Part shown: piece by piece, positions 34,734-44,838 of the stretch
How the letters are laid out: the number at the start of each line of letters is the position of its first letter
Numbering within the stretch: the stretch's first letter is position 1
Origin: JAUSIF01 sp963711595
GTDB lineage: Bacteria > Pseudomonadota > Alphaproteobacteria > Rhizobiales > Xanthobacteraceae
Direction of reading: 5' to 3'
Length of the DNA stretch: 64,000 nt
NCBI GenBank assembly: GCA_963711595.1
Contig: CAVQER010000005.1
Location: 248,001 to 312,000, forward strand
Notes under the pieces: generated by a model
Database searches by the model: none
What the model was told of the DNA's origin: nothing
The model's input: the letters and a program-made list of their open reading frames with translations, nothing else
Translations under genes and position numbers: made by a program

Positions 34734-35612
34734 TCAGGCGTTGATCAGTCCCGCGTGAACCATCGCCTCGCGTACGGTGCGCTTGGTGCTCTCCTGTATC
34801 GGCGCGAGCGGCAAGCGGCAATGGTCGGCGCACTTGCCGAGTAGCGACAGAGCATACTTCGCCGGCGCCGGATTGCTTTCGACAAACAGCGCGACATGCA
34901 ACGGCATCAGCCGGTCCTGAATCTTGAGCGCCTTCGCGTAGTCGCCCGCCAGGCACGCGTCCTGAAATTCGGCGCAGAGCCGCGGCGCCACGTTCGATGT
35001 CACGGAAATGCACCCGTGGCCGCCATGCGCGTTGAAGCCCAGCGCCGTGCCGTCTTCGCCCGAAAGCTGGATGAAATCCTCACCGCACTCCTGCCGCTGC
35101 AGGCTTACCCGGTCGAGCTTCGCGGTGGCATCCTTGACCCCCGCGATGTTCTTCAGCTTCGCAAGCTTGGCCATGGTGTCGACCGACATGTCGATCACCG
35201 ACCGCCCCGGGATGTTATAGATAATGATCGGAATGTTGATCGCGTCGTTGATCGCCTTGTAGTGGCGATACAGGCCGTCCTGGGTCGGCTTGTTGTAATA
35301 AGGAGTGACGACGAGGACGGCGGTCGCGCCCGCCTTTTCCGCGTGACGGGCAAGATCCATCGCCTCCGCGGTGGAGTTGGAACCCGCCCCGGCAATAACC
35401 GGCACCCGGCCCTTCGCCTGTTCAATGCACAAATCAACGACTTTGTGGTGTTCGTCGTGAGATAGCGTCGGGCTCTCGCCGGTGGTACCCACTGGCACAA
35501 GCCCGTCGGTTCCCTCTGCGAGCTGCCATTCTACGAGGTCGCGGAACGCGCGCTCGTCCAACCCCCCATTTTTGAAGGGGGTGACCAGCGCGGTGAAGGA
35601 TCCCCGGAACAT
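34734..35612 (-). CDS. dapA: 4-hydroxy-tetrahydrodipicolinate synthase
   Basis: Condenses pyruvate with aspartate semialdehyde in lysine and diaminopimelate synthesis. 292 aa. GTTGESPTL (substrate loop), the catalytic tyrosine region VVTPYYNKPTQDGLYRHY, IIIYNIPGRS, and the Schiff-base lysine in IAGVKDATA. The ATG at 35612 (MFRGSFTALVTPF) is the family start; the open frame to 35696 is discarded. It is divergent from the lytic transglycosylase gene, with 142 bases between them. Confidence 0.95.
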   Translation of the reverse strand: MFRGSFTALVTPFKNGGLDERAFRDLVEWQLAEGTDGLVPVGTTGESPTLSHDEHHKVVDLCIEQAKGRVPVIAGAGSNSTAEAMDLARHAEKAGATAVLVVTPYYNKPTQDGLYRHYKAINDAINIPIIIYNIPGRSVIDMSVDTMAKLAKLKNIAGVKDATAKLDRVSLQRQECGEDFIQLSGEDGTALGFNAHGGHGCISVTSNVAPRLCAEFQDACLAGDYAKALKIQDRLMPLHVALFVESNPAPAKYALSLLGKCADHCRLPLAPIQESTKRTVREAMVHAGLINA

Positions 35613-35754
35613 CGAGCGCTCCTTAACTGTCGACCTCTGGATACCCCGGAAGGATGTATATGCGAAAGCCCCTATACGGAACCGCATGAGATTCACATTA
35701 TCTTCACCCGGGAGCCATCAATTGCCCGATTTGGGTGGTGTCAGGGGGCGCTTG

Positions 35755-37746
35755 ATGAATCGGGTGACCAGACTCGCCTTTGTTGTGGCCGCGACAGCGC
35801 TTTTTTCGGCGCCGATTGCGCGTGCCCAGGCTCCGCAATCCGCCGAACTCGGTTCGCTCAAGATCGCGATCGACCTCGTGCAGCGCGGCAAGGGCGTCGA
35901 GGCGATCGCGACGAGCGCCGAATTTCGCGATCCCGCGGCGCGCAAACTCATCCTCTGGCTCGCCCTGCGGACGGACTGGCGCGCCGTAGGCTTCGATCGG
36001 GCGAACGCGTTCCTGCGCGAAAACCCCGATTGGCCGAACATCAACGGGTTGCTGCGTCGTCGCACCGAGGCGCTGCTCTACGACGAGAAACGGGATGCGC
36101 GCACCGTTCGCGCATTCTTCGGCAACACGAAGCCGCTGTCCGGCGAGGGAAAACTTGCGCTCGCGCGCGTGCTGCTGTCTGCAAACGATCGCGGCGGCGC
36201 GCTCAACCTCGTGCAGAGCGCCTGGCGGGAAGATGATCTAAACGCCTCGATCGAGGCTGAAACCCTCACCGCATTCCCCGGAATGCTGAGCCGCGACGAC
36301 CACAAGGTTCGTGCCGACCAACTCTATTATGCCGACAATTATTCCGGCGCGATGCGTTCTGCCGAACGCGCCGGGCCCGACTATGTCGCGCTTGAGAAGG
36401 CGCGGGCGGCGATGCGTCGGCGCGCGGGGGACGCCAACAGTCTGGTGAATTCCGTTCCCGCCGCGCTGCGCAACGATCCAAGCCTGATCCTCGCGCGCGC
36501 CGAGGCCCGCCAACACGCCAGCGACTCTGCAGGCGCAGCCAAAATTTTTCTCGAAGCTCCGCGCGACCCCAAGCTCCTTGTCGATCCGGACGAGTGGTGG
36601 CGCGAAGCGCGCGTCATGGTGCGTGGCCTTCTGGATCGCGGCGACCCGCAGACGGCGTATCGCCTGGCAGCCCACGTCGGGACACCGGATCAAGAAAATT
36701 ACAAGGCAGATCAGCAGTTTACGGCCGGATGGGTGGCGCTGCGTTTTCTTCGCGATCCCTCAACGGCGGCAAAGCACTTCAAGTCGATCGAATCTTTTTC
36801 GATCCATCCGACGACGCTCTCGCGCGGCTTGTACTGGCTCGGACGCGCGCAGGAAGCTGCCGGTGACCGCACTGGCGCCAAGGCCTCTTACGAACGCGCG
36901 GCACCTTATTCGACGACCTACTATGGCCAGCTCGCTCGCGCGCGGTTGGGGGTAAAGGAGCTTGCCATTAACCGCCCGCTCGAGCCCAACGCGGCCGATC
37001 GGGCCCAATTTGGCAAATTGGAATCCGTCCGCGCATTACGATTGCTGCATGCGGCGGGCGAAAAGGATCTCGCCATTCCCTTCTATGTCGATCTTTCAGA
37101 ACGCCTGGATCAGTCGTCGCTCCTGCTTCTCGCCGCGGTAGCCTATGAACAACGTGATCCCCGCGGAATGGTGCTTGTCGGTAAGGGCGCTCATGCGCGC
37201 GGCATTCAAATGGACACGATCGCGTTTCCGATTTTCGGCATCCCAGAGCACCCCAAGGACGAGCCCGCAGTCGAGCGTTCCGTGGTCTATGCCATTGCCC
37301 GGCAGGAAAGCCAGTTCAACCAGGCGGCCGTCTCCACGGCGAACGCGTACGGCCTGATGCAGGTCATCACGCCGACCGCAAAGGCAATCGCAAAGCGCAT
37401 CGGCGTGCCATTCGATGCGAGCAAGCTGAAGGGCGATCCCGCTTACAACGCACGGCTGGGCGCAGCCGAGCTCGGTCACTTGCTGCAAACGTTCAACGGC
37501 TCGTACATCCTGGCCTTCTCCGGATACAACGCGGGGCCCGGCCGTGCGCGCGAATGGATCGGCCGTTATGGCGACCCGCGCGATCCGAAAGTCGATGCGG
37601 TCGACTGGATCGAGCGCATCCCGATTTCCGAGACTCGCTATTACATACAGCGCATCATGGAGAACATGCAGGTCTACCGCGTGCTGCTCGGCGACAACGC
37701 GGGCTTCCGCATTGAGGCGGATCTGTCCCGTGGCGGACGCAACTAG
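35755..37746 (+). CDS. slt: Soluble lytic murein transglycosylase
   Basis: Periplasmic enzyme that cleaves peptidoglycan glycan strands with 1,6-anhydro ring formation. 663 aa. A signal peptide (LAFVVAATALFSAPIARAQA) is followed by a long alpha-helical superhelix (about residues 30-470). The C-terminal lysozyme-like domain has its catalytic Glu in IARQESQFNQAAVSTANAYGLMQVITPTA, plus FSGYNAGPGRAREWI and the final YYIQRIMENMQVYRVLL. The start ATG 35755 gives the signal peptide. Divergent from dapA. Confidence 0.93.
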   Translation: MNRVTRLAFVVAATALFSAPIARAQAPQSAELGSLKIAIDLVQRGKGVEAIATSAEFRDPAARKLILWLALRTDWRAVGFDRANAFLRENPDWPNINGLLRRRTEALLYDEKRDARTVRAFFGNTKPLSGEGKLALARVLLSANDRGGALNLVQSAWREDDLNASIEAETLTAFPGMLSRDDHKVRADQLYYADNYSGAMRSAERAGPDYVALEKARAAMRRRAGDANSLVNSVPAALRNDPSLILARAEARQHASDSAGAAKIFLEAPRDPKLLVDPDEWWREARVMVRGLLDRGDPQTAYRLAAHVGTPDQENYKADQQFTAGWVALRFLRDPSTAAKHFKSIESFSIHPTTLSRGLYWLGRAQEAAGDRTGAKASYERAAPYSTTYYGQLARARLGVKELAINRPLEPNAADRAQFGKLESVRALRLLHAAGEKDLAIPFYVDLSERLDQSSLLLLAAVAYEQRDPRGMVLVGKGAHARGIQMDTIAFPIFGIPEHPKDEPAVERSVVYAIARQESQFNQAAVSTANAYGLMQVITPTAKAIAKRIGVPFDASKLKGDPAYNARLGAAELGHLLQTFNGSYILAFSGYNAGPGRAREWIGRYGDPRDPKVDAVDWIERIPISETRYYIQRIMENMQVYRVLLGDNAGFRIEADLSRGGRN

Positions 37747-37760
37747 CGGCGACAACGTCT

Positions 37761-37842
37761 GTGGCCGGGCTTGTCCCGGCCATCCACGCCTTTATCCTTG
37801 GTAAGGAAGGCGTGGATGCCCGCGACGAGCGCGGGCATGACG
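37761..37842. repeat. Dispersed palindromic repeat (about 82 bases)
   Basis: The region contains CATCCACGCCTT and, after a short loop, AAGGCGTGGATG, flanked by GGCCGGGCTTGTCCCGGCC and CGCGACGAGCGCGGGCATG. In one frame it would encode MAGLVPAIHAF, a well-known false peptide produced by a repeat spread through Bradyrhizobium-like genomes. It lies between slt and the hydrolase gene and lengthens the latter's open frame artificially. Confidence 0.85.
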
Positions 37843-37853
37843 CAAAAAGGTCT

Positions 37854-38735
37854 ATGTCCTCCATCTCCTCCTATTACTTCGCGGCGCCTGACGGACTGAA
37901 GCTGCATGGCCTTGCAGCCGGGCCGCGCGCGAGTCCTTGGCTCCCCGTGATCTGTCTGCCGGGAATAGCGCGGACCTCGGAGGATTTCCGGGAGACAATC
38001 GAGGCGCTGGCGTTCGATCCGGAGCGCCCTCGCCGCGTCCTTGCGCTCGATTCGCGCGGCCGCGGACTTTCTGCCCGCGACCCCAATCCCGACAACTACT
38101 CCGTGCCTGTTGAACTCGGTGACGTGCTCGCGCTGCTCGATGCCAACACGGTCGAACGAGCAATTTTCATCGGCACTTCTCGGGGCGGCATTCTCACGAT
38201 GACCATGTCGATGGCCAGGCCGCGTTCGATTGCCGGCGCGGTGCTGAACGACATCGGCCCGGTAATCGAGATGGCCGGGCTGCTGCGGATCAAAAGCTAC
38301 GTTGGCAAGCTGCCGAGGCCCGCATCGTACGCGGACGCCGTCCGTATTATGAGTCCTGTGATGGCGGCGCAATTTCCCGGCTTCACGGACGCCGACTGGC
38401 TTCGCTACGTGCGTCGCACCTTCCAGGAGGCCGCCGGCGGTGGACTGGAACTGCGCTACGACCCTGCGATCTCGGCGGCTCTGGCCGCGGTCGACCCGGC
38501 GGTCCCGGCGCCCCCGCTTTGGCCTCAGTTCGACGCGCTGCCACAGGTGCCGCTGATGGTGATCCGCGGCGAACATTCGGATCTTCTCTCACGCGGGACC
38601 GTCGCCGAGATGCGCGCCCGTCGGCCTGACCTTGAGGTAGTCGAAGTCGCCGGCCAGGGCCACGCGCCCATGCTGACGGACCGCTCGACGCTCGGTCCGA
38701 TCGTGCGCTTCGCGGCGCGCTGCGACGGCCGTTAG
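37854..38735 (+). CDS. Alpha/beta hydrolase
   Basis: About 293 aa, alpha/beta hydrolase fold. Features: VICLPGIARTSEDFRETIEAL (oxyanion region after strand 3), LALDSRGRGLSARDPNPDNY, the nucleophile elbow FIGTSRGGILTM (serine, G-x-S-x-G variant GTSRGG), and a C-terminal GQGHAPML with the catalytic His. Acid residue probably in VIRGEHSDLLS. Substrate unknown. The ATG at 37854 is used because earlier codons come from the dispersed repeat. It ends just before a bidirectional terminator shared with the porin. Confidence 0.88.
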   Translation: MSSISSYYFAAPDGLKLHGLAAGPRASPWLPVICLPGIARTSEDFRETIEALAFDPERPRRVLALDSRGRGLSARDPNPDNYSVPVELGDVLALLDANTVERAIFIGTSRGGILTMTMSMARPRSIAGAVLNDIGPVIEMAGLLRIKSYVGKLPRPASYADAVRIMSPVMAAQFPGFTDADWLRYVRRTFQEAAGGGLELRYDPAISAALAAVDPAVPAPPLWPQFDALPQVPLMVIRGEHSDLLSRGTVAEMRARRPDLEVVEVAGQGHAPMLTDRSTLGPIVRFAARCDGR

Positions 38736-38746
38736 GCAAAGAAAAA

Positions 38747-38768
38747 CCCCGGCGGTTTCCCGCCGGGG
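38747..38768. terminator. Bidirectional Rho-independent terminator
   Basis: Arms CCCCGGCGG / CCGCCGGGG with a TTTC loop. On the minus strand it is followed by TTTTTCTTT, and on the plus strand by CTCTTTTGG. It lies between the convergent alpha/beta hydrolase and porin genes and serves both. Confidence 0.9.
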
Positions 38769-38796
38769 CTCTTTTGGTTTCGCTATCCGTACCGGA

Positions 38797-40198
38797 TCAG
38801 AAGTTCCGGCGGATACGGGTCCACGCGGTCCAGATGTCTTCGCTGCCGTTGCAGATTGCGAATTCACCGACAGCCGCGCCCGCCGACTGAATGCAGTTGC
38901 CCGTCTTCACCTTCGAGTAGACGAGGTCGAGGCTGAGATCGAGGCCCGCGACCGGCGACCAGATCGTGCTGATGAAGCCCTGGAACAACTTCACGTCCGG
39001 GATGCTGTTGAGGTTGGCGATGCCCGGATTGTCGATCTCCGTGTAGCCCACCGCAAAGCCGGTGCGCAGCATCGAAGTCCAGTAGTGCCGGTAGGCACCA
39101 TAGGCCGACCATGCTTCCGTCAACGAAATGGTGGATGGAGCAAGCGGCTCCAGACCCGGCACCGCCGGTTGCCCACGCATCGGCGATCGGGGCGAACGCG
39201 CCCGAGCCCAAAATCGCGGATCCGGTGGCGAAGCCAAGTGCGCTGGCCGTGGTGACCGGGCTCGAAGCGAGACCGGTGTACTCGACCGCACCCTTGGTCC
39301 ATTGCGCTTGTGCAAGGAAGCTGTTGTTCGGGTTACCCGTCTGCGGCGTCTTGATTTCGAAACCGCCACCGAACGCGTAGCCCCACTTGTCGCCCGCACC
39401 GGCGTTCGCCAGCACGGTATTGGTGCGCACTTGATGCAGAGCGCCCATGATCTGCGCCGAGCCCCAAGCCTGGTCGACGCGGACGTTCGCGACGACGTCG
39501 GGTGCCTGTTCACCGCCGTACGCGCCAACGGGTGCCCCCGCCACGCTGGTGGTGCCGACGCCCGGAAGCCCACGGATGTTGCTGCGCCGTGCGCCGCCGT
39601 CTTCCACCGAAACCGTGGCCGAGACGCCGTTGCCGAGCTGCGCCGTATAGGCGATGAGCGGCAACCAGTCCCACGGCAGCGCGCCGCCGGCCACGATCGA
39701 GTAGGCACCGCCGAAGCTGAAGAACGATTCGGTGAAGCCCGCCGTGAAGCCTGCGAACTGGATGAACGCGCGGTCCATGCTGGCGCCGGTGTTGGCACCG
39801 GACGGTACCTGACCCGCCGGAGCCGTCGTGGCGTAGCTCACGCCGCCCACGAAGTAGGCGCGCAGCGTGCCGTAAGCCGTGTTGTTGCGTGCATCGAGGA
39901 TGACGTGACCGCGAGCGCGCCACTGGCTGTAGTTGTCGTCTCGGTTGAAATTGTCGCCCGAGTAAATGACGTCGACCGCCGCGTTGCGGCCCTTGACGCC
40001 CGTTTCCACGAACACATAACCGCCGACGCGCAGGCAGATGTCGGTGCCGGGGATGTAATAGAAACCCGCCCCATAAGCTGAACAGATCTTCACGTATTCG
40101 ACCGGCTTGGCCTTTACGGGAAGGTCCGCCGCCTGCGCCCCCGACATCGCGACAAAGCCAGCCGCGGCGCCGAGGAGAAGGCTCTTGGTTACTTTCAT
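38797..40198 (-). pseudogene. Outer-membrane porin (rhizobial Omp2/RopA type), interrupted by a +1 frameshift
   Basis: Trimeric diffusion porin, about 465 aa when corrected. The signal peptide is MKVTKSLLLGAAAGFVAMSGAQA, then ADLPVKAKPVEYVKICSAYG and TDICLRVGGYVFVE, the standard start of this family. Up to about residue 345 the frame from 40198 is good (GAFAPIADAWATGG). Then the family sequence jumps to the other frame: STISLTEAWSAYGAYRHYW, FQGFISTIWSPVAGLDLSLDLVYSKV and the final RIRRNF. One base too many near 39150-39165 explains the jump. It could be a true loss, since these bacteria carry several porins, or a sequencing insertion. A terminator follows. Confidence 0.88.
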
Positions 40199-40721
40199 CG
40201 TGACCTCCAAGATTCTCTCTCGTTGAGGGGGAGCGGGTTCCGCCGAAGGCTTGCGCCTTCAAAGTCCCCAAAATCCCCGTGAGACCATCCGACCGGCCCG
40301 AATGAGAGCCGAACGGCTGCGACTGAAGGTCTTTCCCCCTCGGGGTCCCCCTGCCGTCGCTGCACACACCTTAGCCAAGCGGCTATTGCCATCCAATGCA
40401 GGAAAGCGTTTTACACCGGCCCCGGCGCGCTTTTCCGGAGCGTGTTGCACAAAGACCACGGCCCGACCTCACGAGAATTATCCATTTACTGTCAACAGCT
40501 TAGGTCAGAGTCGTCATCGCGCCACCGGGCCGTCGGCACGCCTGAATTGAGTGGCGCTGAACCACAATTCCCCCTCCTCGAGCCAGACCTACCGGTTGCA
40601 TGTCGGTCGATTCGGGACCGAGCGCGTTCGCGCGGATCACAACCCAGTTCGTCGGGTATTATCGCGCGGAACAGCTTGTCGCTAGGCCGATTAAGGCCGG
40701 CTCGAACATGATTCTCGATGA
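40199..40721. other. Porin upstream region, 523 bases without a recognised gene
   Basis: The long leader and promoter region of the porin, bordering the end of the TPR gene. There is a purine-rich stretch near the porin start (CCTCCAAG on the plus strand, that is CTTGGAGG as ribosome site on the minus strand) and a CTTAGCCAAGCGGCTATTGCC segment at about 40370-40390 containing GCC-AAGC-GGC. I see no convincing ORF or RNA gene. Confidence 0.5.
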
Positions 40722-42704
40722 TCAGACGCGAAGCTTGCTAAGCTCCGAGAGCGACAACCGCACCAGTTCTCCCCACGGTTGCGTCGGGCCCTGCGATAGA
40801 ATTCTCACGCGCGGGTACCAGGGACTGTCTTCGCGATCATGAAACCAATGCCAGAAGCGGCCGTACCCATGACGTAGGAGCACCATCGTCGGCCTTCCGA
40901 GTGCACCGGCCAGATGCGCGTTGGTGTTGCTCACGGATACCACCGCATCGCAAGCGCTCATCAACGATGCAAGCCCATCGACGTCGTTCGTATTGTCTAT
41001 CTCTTCAAGGCCCAACACTTCGATTCCGAACTCGCGCTTGATCGATTCGCGTTCCTCGCGCGTGTCCCCGTATTGCAGGTCGACGAACCGGAGGCCCGGC
41101 GCCAGCAAGAGCGGCGCGAAGTCGCGCAGCGGAATCGTCTTCGAGACTCCAAACCGCACATTTTTGCTGCGCCAGGAAAGCCCTACGACGAACCTCCCAT
41201 CGCCCGTCAACTGTCGACGCAGGTGGGCCGTTCGCTCACTTCTCGGCGACCAGATAGCCCCGCTCGCGTTTGGGGAAGGATTCCCAGTCCTTGACGGAGA
41301 AATCTGCCTAAGCTGGACAATGGTTCCTGGAAATCGATTTTATCCCGGTATGTTGCGCCAAATGGGATCACGTCCACGTTCGGGAACGACCGCGCAAATA
41401 GGGATACAAGCCTAGGCTCCACTTGAACGATGACTCGATCGGCGTACTCGCGAAGTTCGGGGACCATGCCGGAGAAAATGATCTGCTCGCCTAGGGCCTG
41501 GTCACCCCACACAAGCAACGTTCCTCGAAATGGAATTCCGTCCCAACGCGGATACGAAGGATTGGGACCGGACTTGATATGGCCGGCTTTCCTGTATCGC
41601 TCGAAGTTGGGCCAGCCCGTTGAAAAGTCGCCGCGCGACAGCGGCAGATTCAACGACGCCCATAGAGCGAACTCGAATTCCGGATCGATCGAAAGCGCTC
41701 GTTCGTAGGACTGCATCGCCTCGTCATCGCGGGCGAGCGATTGCAGGGCCGACCCGATATTGAAGTGTGCTTTCGCCGAATTCGGCTCTGCGGTCGCCGC
41801 CATTCGGTAGTGCTCGACGGCTTCCTCATAGCGATCGAGCAGGCTGAACAGATTTCCCAACCCGAGATGCGCTTCGCTCAGGGCCGGCTTGAGCGCGATC
41901 GCGCGCTTCAGATGGCTCTCGGCTTCTTCGTATCGGCCAAGCGCGAACAGGAGGACCCCCCCGTTTAGATGCGCCTCGGCATGACCTGGATTCCCGCTGA
42001 TCGCTCGATTGTAGTGCTGGATCGCTTCCTCGAGCTTCTCCATGCCGCGTAGCGCATTCCCGAGGTTGTAATGCACCGAAGGTGCGTCAGGCATCCGGCC
42101 AAGTGCCACCCTGTATTGGATCGCTGCATCTGCATTGCGGTTAAGGGCAAGTAGCGCGTTCCCGAGATTGATATGAGCTTCCGTCGGATTCAGCATCAGC
42201 CTTATTGCCTGCTCGTATTGGTCGATCGCCTCCTGGTTTTGTTTATTTTCTTGTAGTGCATTCCCGAGGTTGAAATGAGCCACGCCCCATCCGCGGCGCA
42301 AAGCAACCGCCTGGCGAAAATGCTCAATCGACTCGGCCGTGCGGCCAAGCGCTTTCAGTGCGATCCCGAGATTGTTGTGGGCGTCTGCATCTGTTGGGCG
42401 TTCGCCAATCGCCTGACGATAGTGCTCGATCGCCCGCTCATGCTGTTCGAGCGCCTGAAATACGGTTCCGAGGTTGAAATGCGCGTCGGGCAGACCCGGC
42501 TTTAGGACGAGGGCTTTGCCGATGAGATCCGCGGCCCGTTCAAGTTTTCCCGCCTGGAAGCAGGCGAGCCCCAACAGATTGTGCGCGGCCGCGTCCTTAG
42601 GTGAACTGCGGACGAACTTCTCATAGAGCCTGATCGCTCCCGCAAAGTCGCCAGACTTATGAAGTTGCACTGCCTTTGCAAGAACCGGGTCCGGAGACGT
42701 TCAT
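40722..42704 (-). pseudogene. TPR-repeat protein with C-terminal glycosyltransferase-like domain, three apparent +1 frameshifts
   Basis: The main frame from GTG 42670 gives about ten tetratricopeptide repeats (AHFNLGNALQ, AHINLGNALL, VHYNLGNALR type). A domain with LLVWGDQALGEQIIFSGMVPEL and ADRVIVQVEPRLVSLFARSFPNV follows. After LGRFLRQ the sequence continues in a second frame (DWESFPKRERGYLVAEK) and then a third (RTAHLRRQLTGDGRFVVGLSWRSKN, SNTNAHLAGALGRPTMVLL). The breaks lie at about 41288-41297 and 41236-41248. At the 5' end an ATG at 42704 overlaps the stop of the upstream gene (ATGA), but reaches the TPR frame only if one extra A is removed (giving TSPDPVLAKAVQLHKSG). The C-terminus resembles heptosyltransferase-type folds. 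Confidence 0.8.
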
Positions 42705-43462
42705 GGGACCGGACTGCGCAACGCGGATTCGTGATCACCAGGCGCAAGCGTCGCCAGAGCGTCGCACGTATCGGCCTGGAACCGTTTTACCTTCGGACCC
42801 TTGAAGTGAAGGAGACGCACGCCGCTCGTTCGGGATGAAATGATTTCATTGCGCCCGAGCGCGGATTTCGTCGGAAGGCTGAAGATCGACTCCGACACTT
42901 CCTTGATCCGATACTTCTTGCGCTCGGCCAATCGCTTCAGCGCCATTTGATCGCCGTACCAGCGATGAAATCGCTCCGGCAGGGCCAGTGCAACCTCCAG
43001 AAGGTCTGAAAAGAACCGGTTATTCGCGGTCGCAATGAAACTCGCGACGAACGGCATCACCTCTCCGAGGGACTTGCCGACAAACTCCGGGTAGTGCTCC
43101 GGATAGTTCGGATTGATGGGGGCAGTCGCATTTTGCTCCCGCTTCAGAAGGACTACATCCTTCTCGCGCAGAGCGGGCAATTCGAAGCGGTCGATCACTA
43201 GCATGTCCGCGTCGAGAAACACGGCCGGGCGCGACAAGCTGAATTTCGCGCACGCCTCCAGCCGCGAAAGCATCATGTCCGGATGCACGGATCGCCCGAT
43301 AAGTTCTGACGCTCCGGGAACCTGCGGCGTGTCGCGGTCGCTCAATTGCACGATACGCGTTGTATTCCCGTAGATGATCCGGATCGAGCGAACGAGTGTT
43401 TGCGGACACTCGATATCGCTACCTTTCCAGAAGAAGACAAAATCGAAGTTGGCGTCCGACAT
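42701..43462 (-). CDS. Glycosyltransferase-like protein (nucleotide-diphospho-sugar fold)
   Basis: About 253 aa from ATG 43462 (MSDANFDFVFFWKGSD). It has a DxD-type metal/sugar-nucleotide motif in RPAVFLDADMLVIDRFELP (about residues 85-104) and a WYGDQMALKRLAERKKYRI segment resembling GT8-like enzymes. Later LHFKGPKVKRF recalls the conserved HF.GP.KPW motif of that group. Substrate unknown. Its stop overlaps the start of the TPR gene, and another similar gene lies 89 bases upstream on the same strand, so the three form a glycan-related unit. Confidence 0.75.
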   Translation of the reverse strand: MSDANFDFVFFWKGSDIECPQTLVRSIRIIYGNTTRIVQLSDRDTPQVPGASELIGRSVHPDMMLSRLEACAKFSLSRPAVFLDADMLVIDRFELPALREKDVVLLKREQNATAPINPNYPEHYPEFVGKSLGEVMPFVASFIATANNRFFSDLLEVALALPERFHRWYGDQMALKRLAERKKYRIKEVSESIFSLPTKSALGRNEIISSRTSGVRLLHFKGPKVKRFQADTCDALATLAPGDHESALRSPVP

Positions 43463-43551
43463 TTCGCTCGCCACGATCACTCGTCAAGAACCGCTACCAT
43501 CGCACTGGCGCACTGGGCCTGCGGCTTGGCCAAGGACGGCGAGAACAAGTG

Positions 43552-44244
43552 CTAACCCTTTCGCTCGAGCGCCGCGCGCTCGGCACGCCACAAATCGCCG
43601 TAGTCGACGTTCTGCCAGTTCTCGAACCAGGGCCCGCCACGTGTGAAGTGCACGGCGTTGGGCGTCCCCTTATCCGGCTTCTCGTTCCACCCCTCGAGCC
43701 AATTCCATTCGACCGGCAGCGAGCCGATATCTTCGTCCCCGACCCATTGCATTCGGTGCAGGTAAGCCCCGGTTTCGCGATTGACGACTTCCGGCGTCAG
43801 CCCGCGCACGGCGGGATGATCACAATTGAACAGCATCAACGAAGACCAGTTCTTGCGGGGATAGGAAGTCTGCACCGCCCCGTCCATCTTTGTTGTTTCC
43901 TTCGGCGTGTAGTCATGCTGAACGCAATAAACTGCTCTCGGCACCTTCATGAATTCCCCGAGGCCGGCGATGTCTCCGAGCCAGAGAAAGTCGCAATCGC
44001 AAAAAAGCGCCCAACCTCGAAAGTCCGCAAGTGCCGGTGTCAGAAATCGCGTGTAGGTGAATTCCGTCGACGCGAGCGGGTCCTGATCTCGCCAATAGAG
44101 CTTGCGTGCACGCAGATCGTCGATCTTGATCGGCTGTACATCGACCGGAATCGTCGCGCGGCGCTCGAGGGAGAACTTGGCGACGTCGTATGCGATCGGC
44201 TCGCGCTTGTCCCAGCCGATGTAAACGCGAAGCGGACTGACCAT
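43552..44244 (-). CDS. Glycosyltransferase-like protein, second copy of the pair
   Basis: About 230 aa. It begins MVSPLRVYIGWDKREPIAYDVAKFSL, as in the family of small putative glycosyltransferases, with a DxD motif in GWALFCDCDFLWLGDI (about residues 81-96). It also has VGDEDIGSLPVEWNWLEGW and AVHFTRGGPWFENW. I chose ATG 44244; a GTG two codons earlier is possible. Soluble, no signal. It is transcribed with the next two genes towards the porin, and the set may decorate a surface polymer or protein. Confidence 0.78.
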   Translation of the reverse strand: MVSPLRVYIGWDKREPIAYDVAKFSLERRATIPVDVQPIKIDDLRARKLYWRDQDPLASTEFTYTRFLTPALADFRGWALFCDCDFLWLGDIAGLGEFMKVPRAVYCVQHDYTPKETTKMDGAVQTSYPRKNWSSLMLFNCDHPAVRGLTPEVVNRETGAYLHRMQWVGDEDIGSLPVEWNWLEGWNEKPDKGTPNAVHFTRGGPWFENWQNVDYGDLWRAERAALERKG

Positions 44245-44349
44245 GGGCACGCGGACCTTGATAAAGCCGAGTGCTTATAGCGGAGCCAAATTCGCTTTTG
44301 AACCTGAATTACTCGCCCCGGCGAACCTTTCGCCGCCGCATCTCGCGTC

Positions 44350-44838
44350 TCAGGAGGGGCCGAACCGCCGCGCGATCAGGTGATCGAGCGAGACAGCGCC
44401 GGGCCCGCGCGCGATCAGGATAAGAAAACATGCGGCCCATGTCCCGTGCGTAGGCCACGCGTCCGGGTAGACGAACAACTGAATTACCGCCGTCATGATG
44501 AGTAGCGCGAGCGCGGCATATCGCGTAGCGAGCCCGAGAACGAGCATCACGGGGAATATATGCTCAGCGAGCGCCGCGAGATGCGCCGCGAGCACGGGGG
44601 TGAGCAGCGGTACCTGAAATTCATTCTCAAACAGGAGCAGCGCATTCTCGTTCACCTGAAAAACATTCCAGCCGTCGACCTTCGTGCGACCGGAATACCA
44701 GAACACGACGGCGATCGGCACGCGCGCGATCAGCGCGATGAACCAATACGGAATCGCCTCCATGCATTCGATCGTCCACCGCACGAACGAAGCAATCGCG
44801 GCGACGGACCCGGCTTCCTTGCGCTCCTGCGTTGTCAT
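44350..44838 (-). CDS. DoxX-family membrane protein of the buf operon
   Basis: 162 aa with about four helices: PYWFIALIARVPIAVVFWYSGRTKV (the family's conserved first helix), TPVLAAHLAALAEHIFPVMLVLGLATRYAALALL, AVIQLFVYPDAW and TWAACFLILIARGPGAVSLDHLI. DoxX proteins regularly end bufA-bufB-bufC operons. Its ATG overlaps the bufC stop (ATGA at 44835-44838), so it belongs to the unit. Exact function unknown; redox or metal stress roles are suspected for the family. Confidence 0.88.
   Translation of the reverse strand: MTTQERKEAGSVAAIASFVRWTIECMEAIPYWFIALIARVPIAVVFWYSGRTKVDGWNVFQVNENALLLFENEFQVPLLTPVLAAHLAALAEHIFPVMLVLGLATRYAALALLIMTAVIQLFVYPDAWPTHGTWAACFLILIARGPGAVSLDHLIARRFGPS

Noticed and set aside
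37761..37853. N-terminal extension (MAGLVPAIHAF...) of the alpha/beta hydrolase
   Set aside because: Encoded by a dispersed palindromic repeat; the ATG at 37854 fits the family better.
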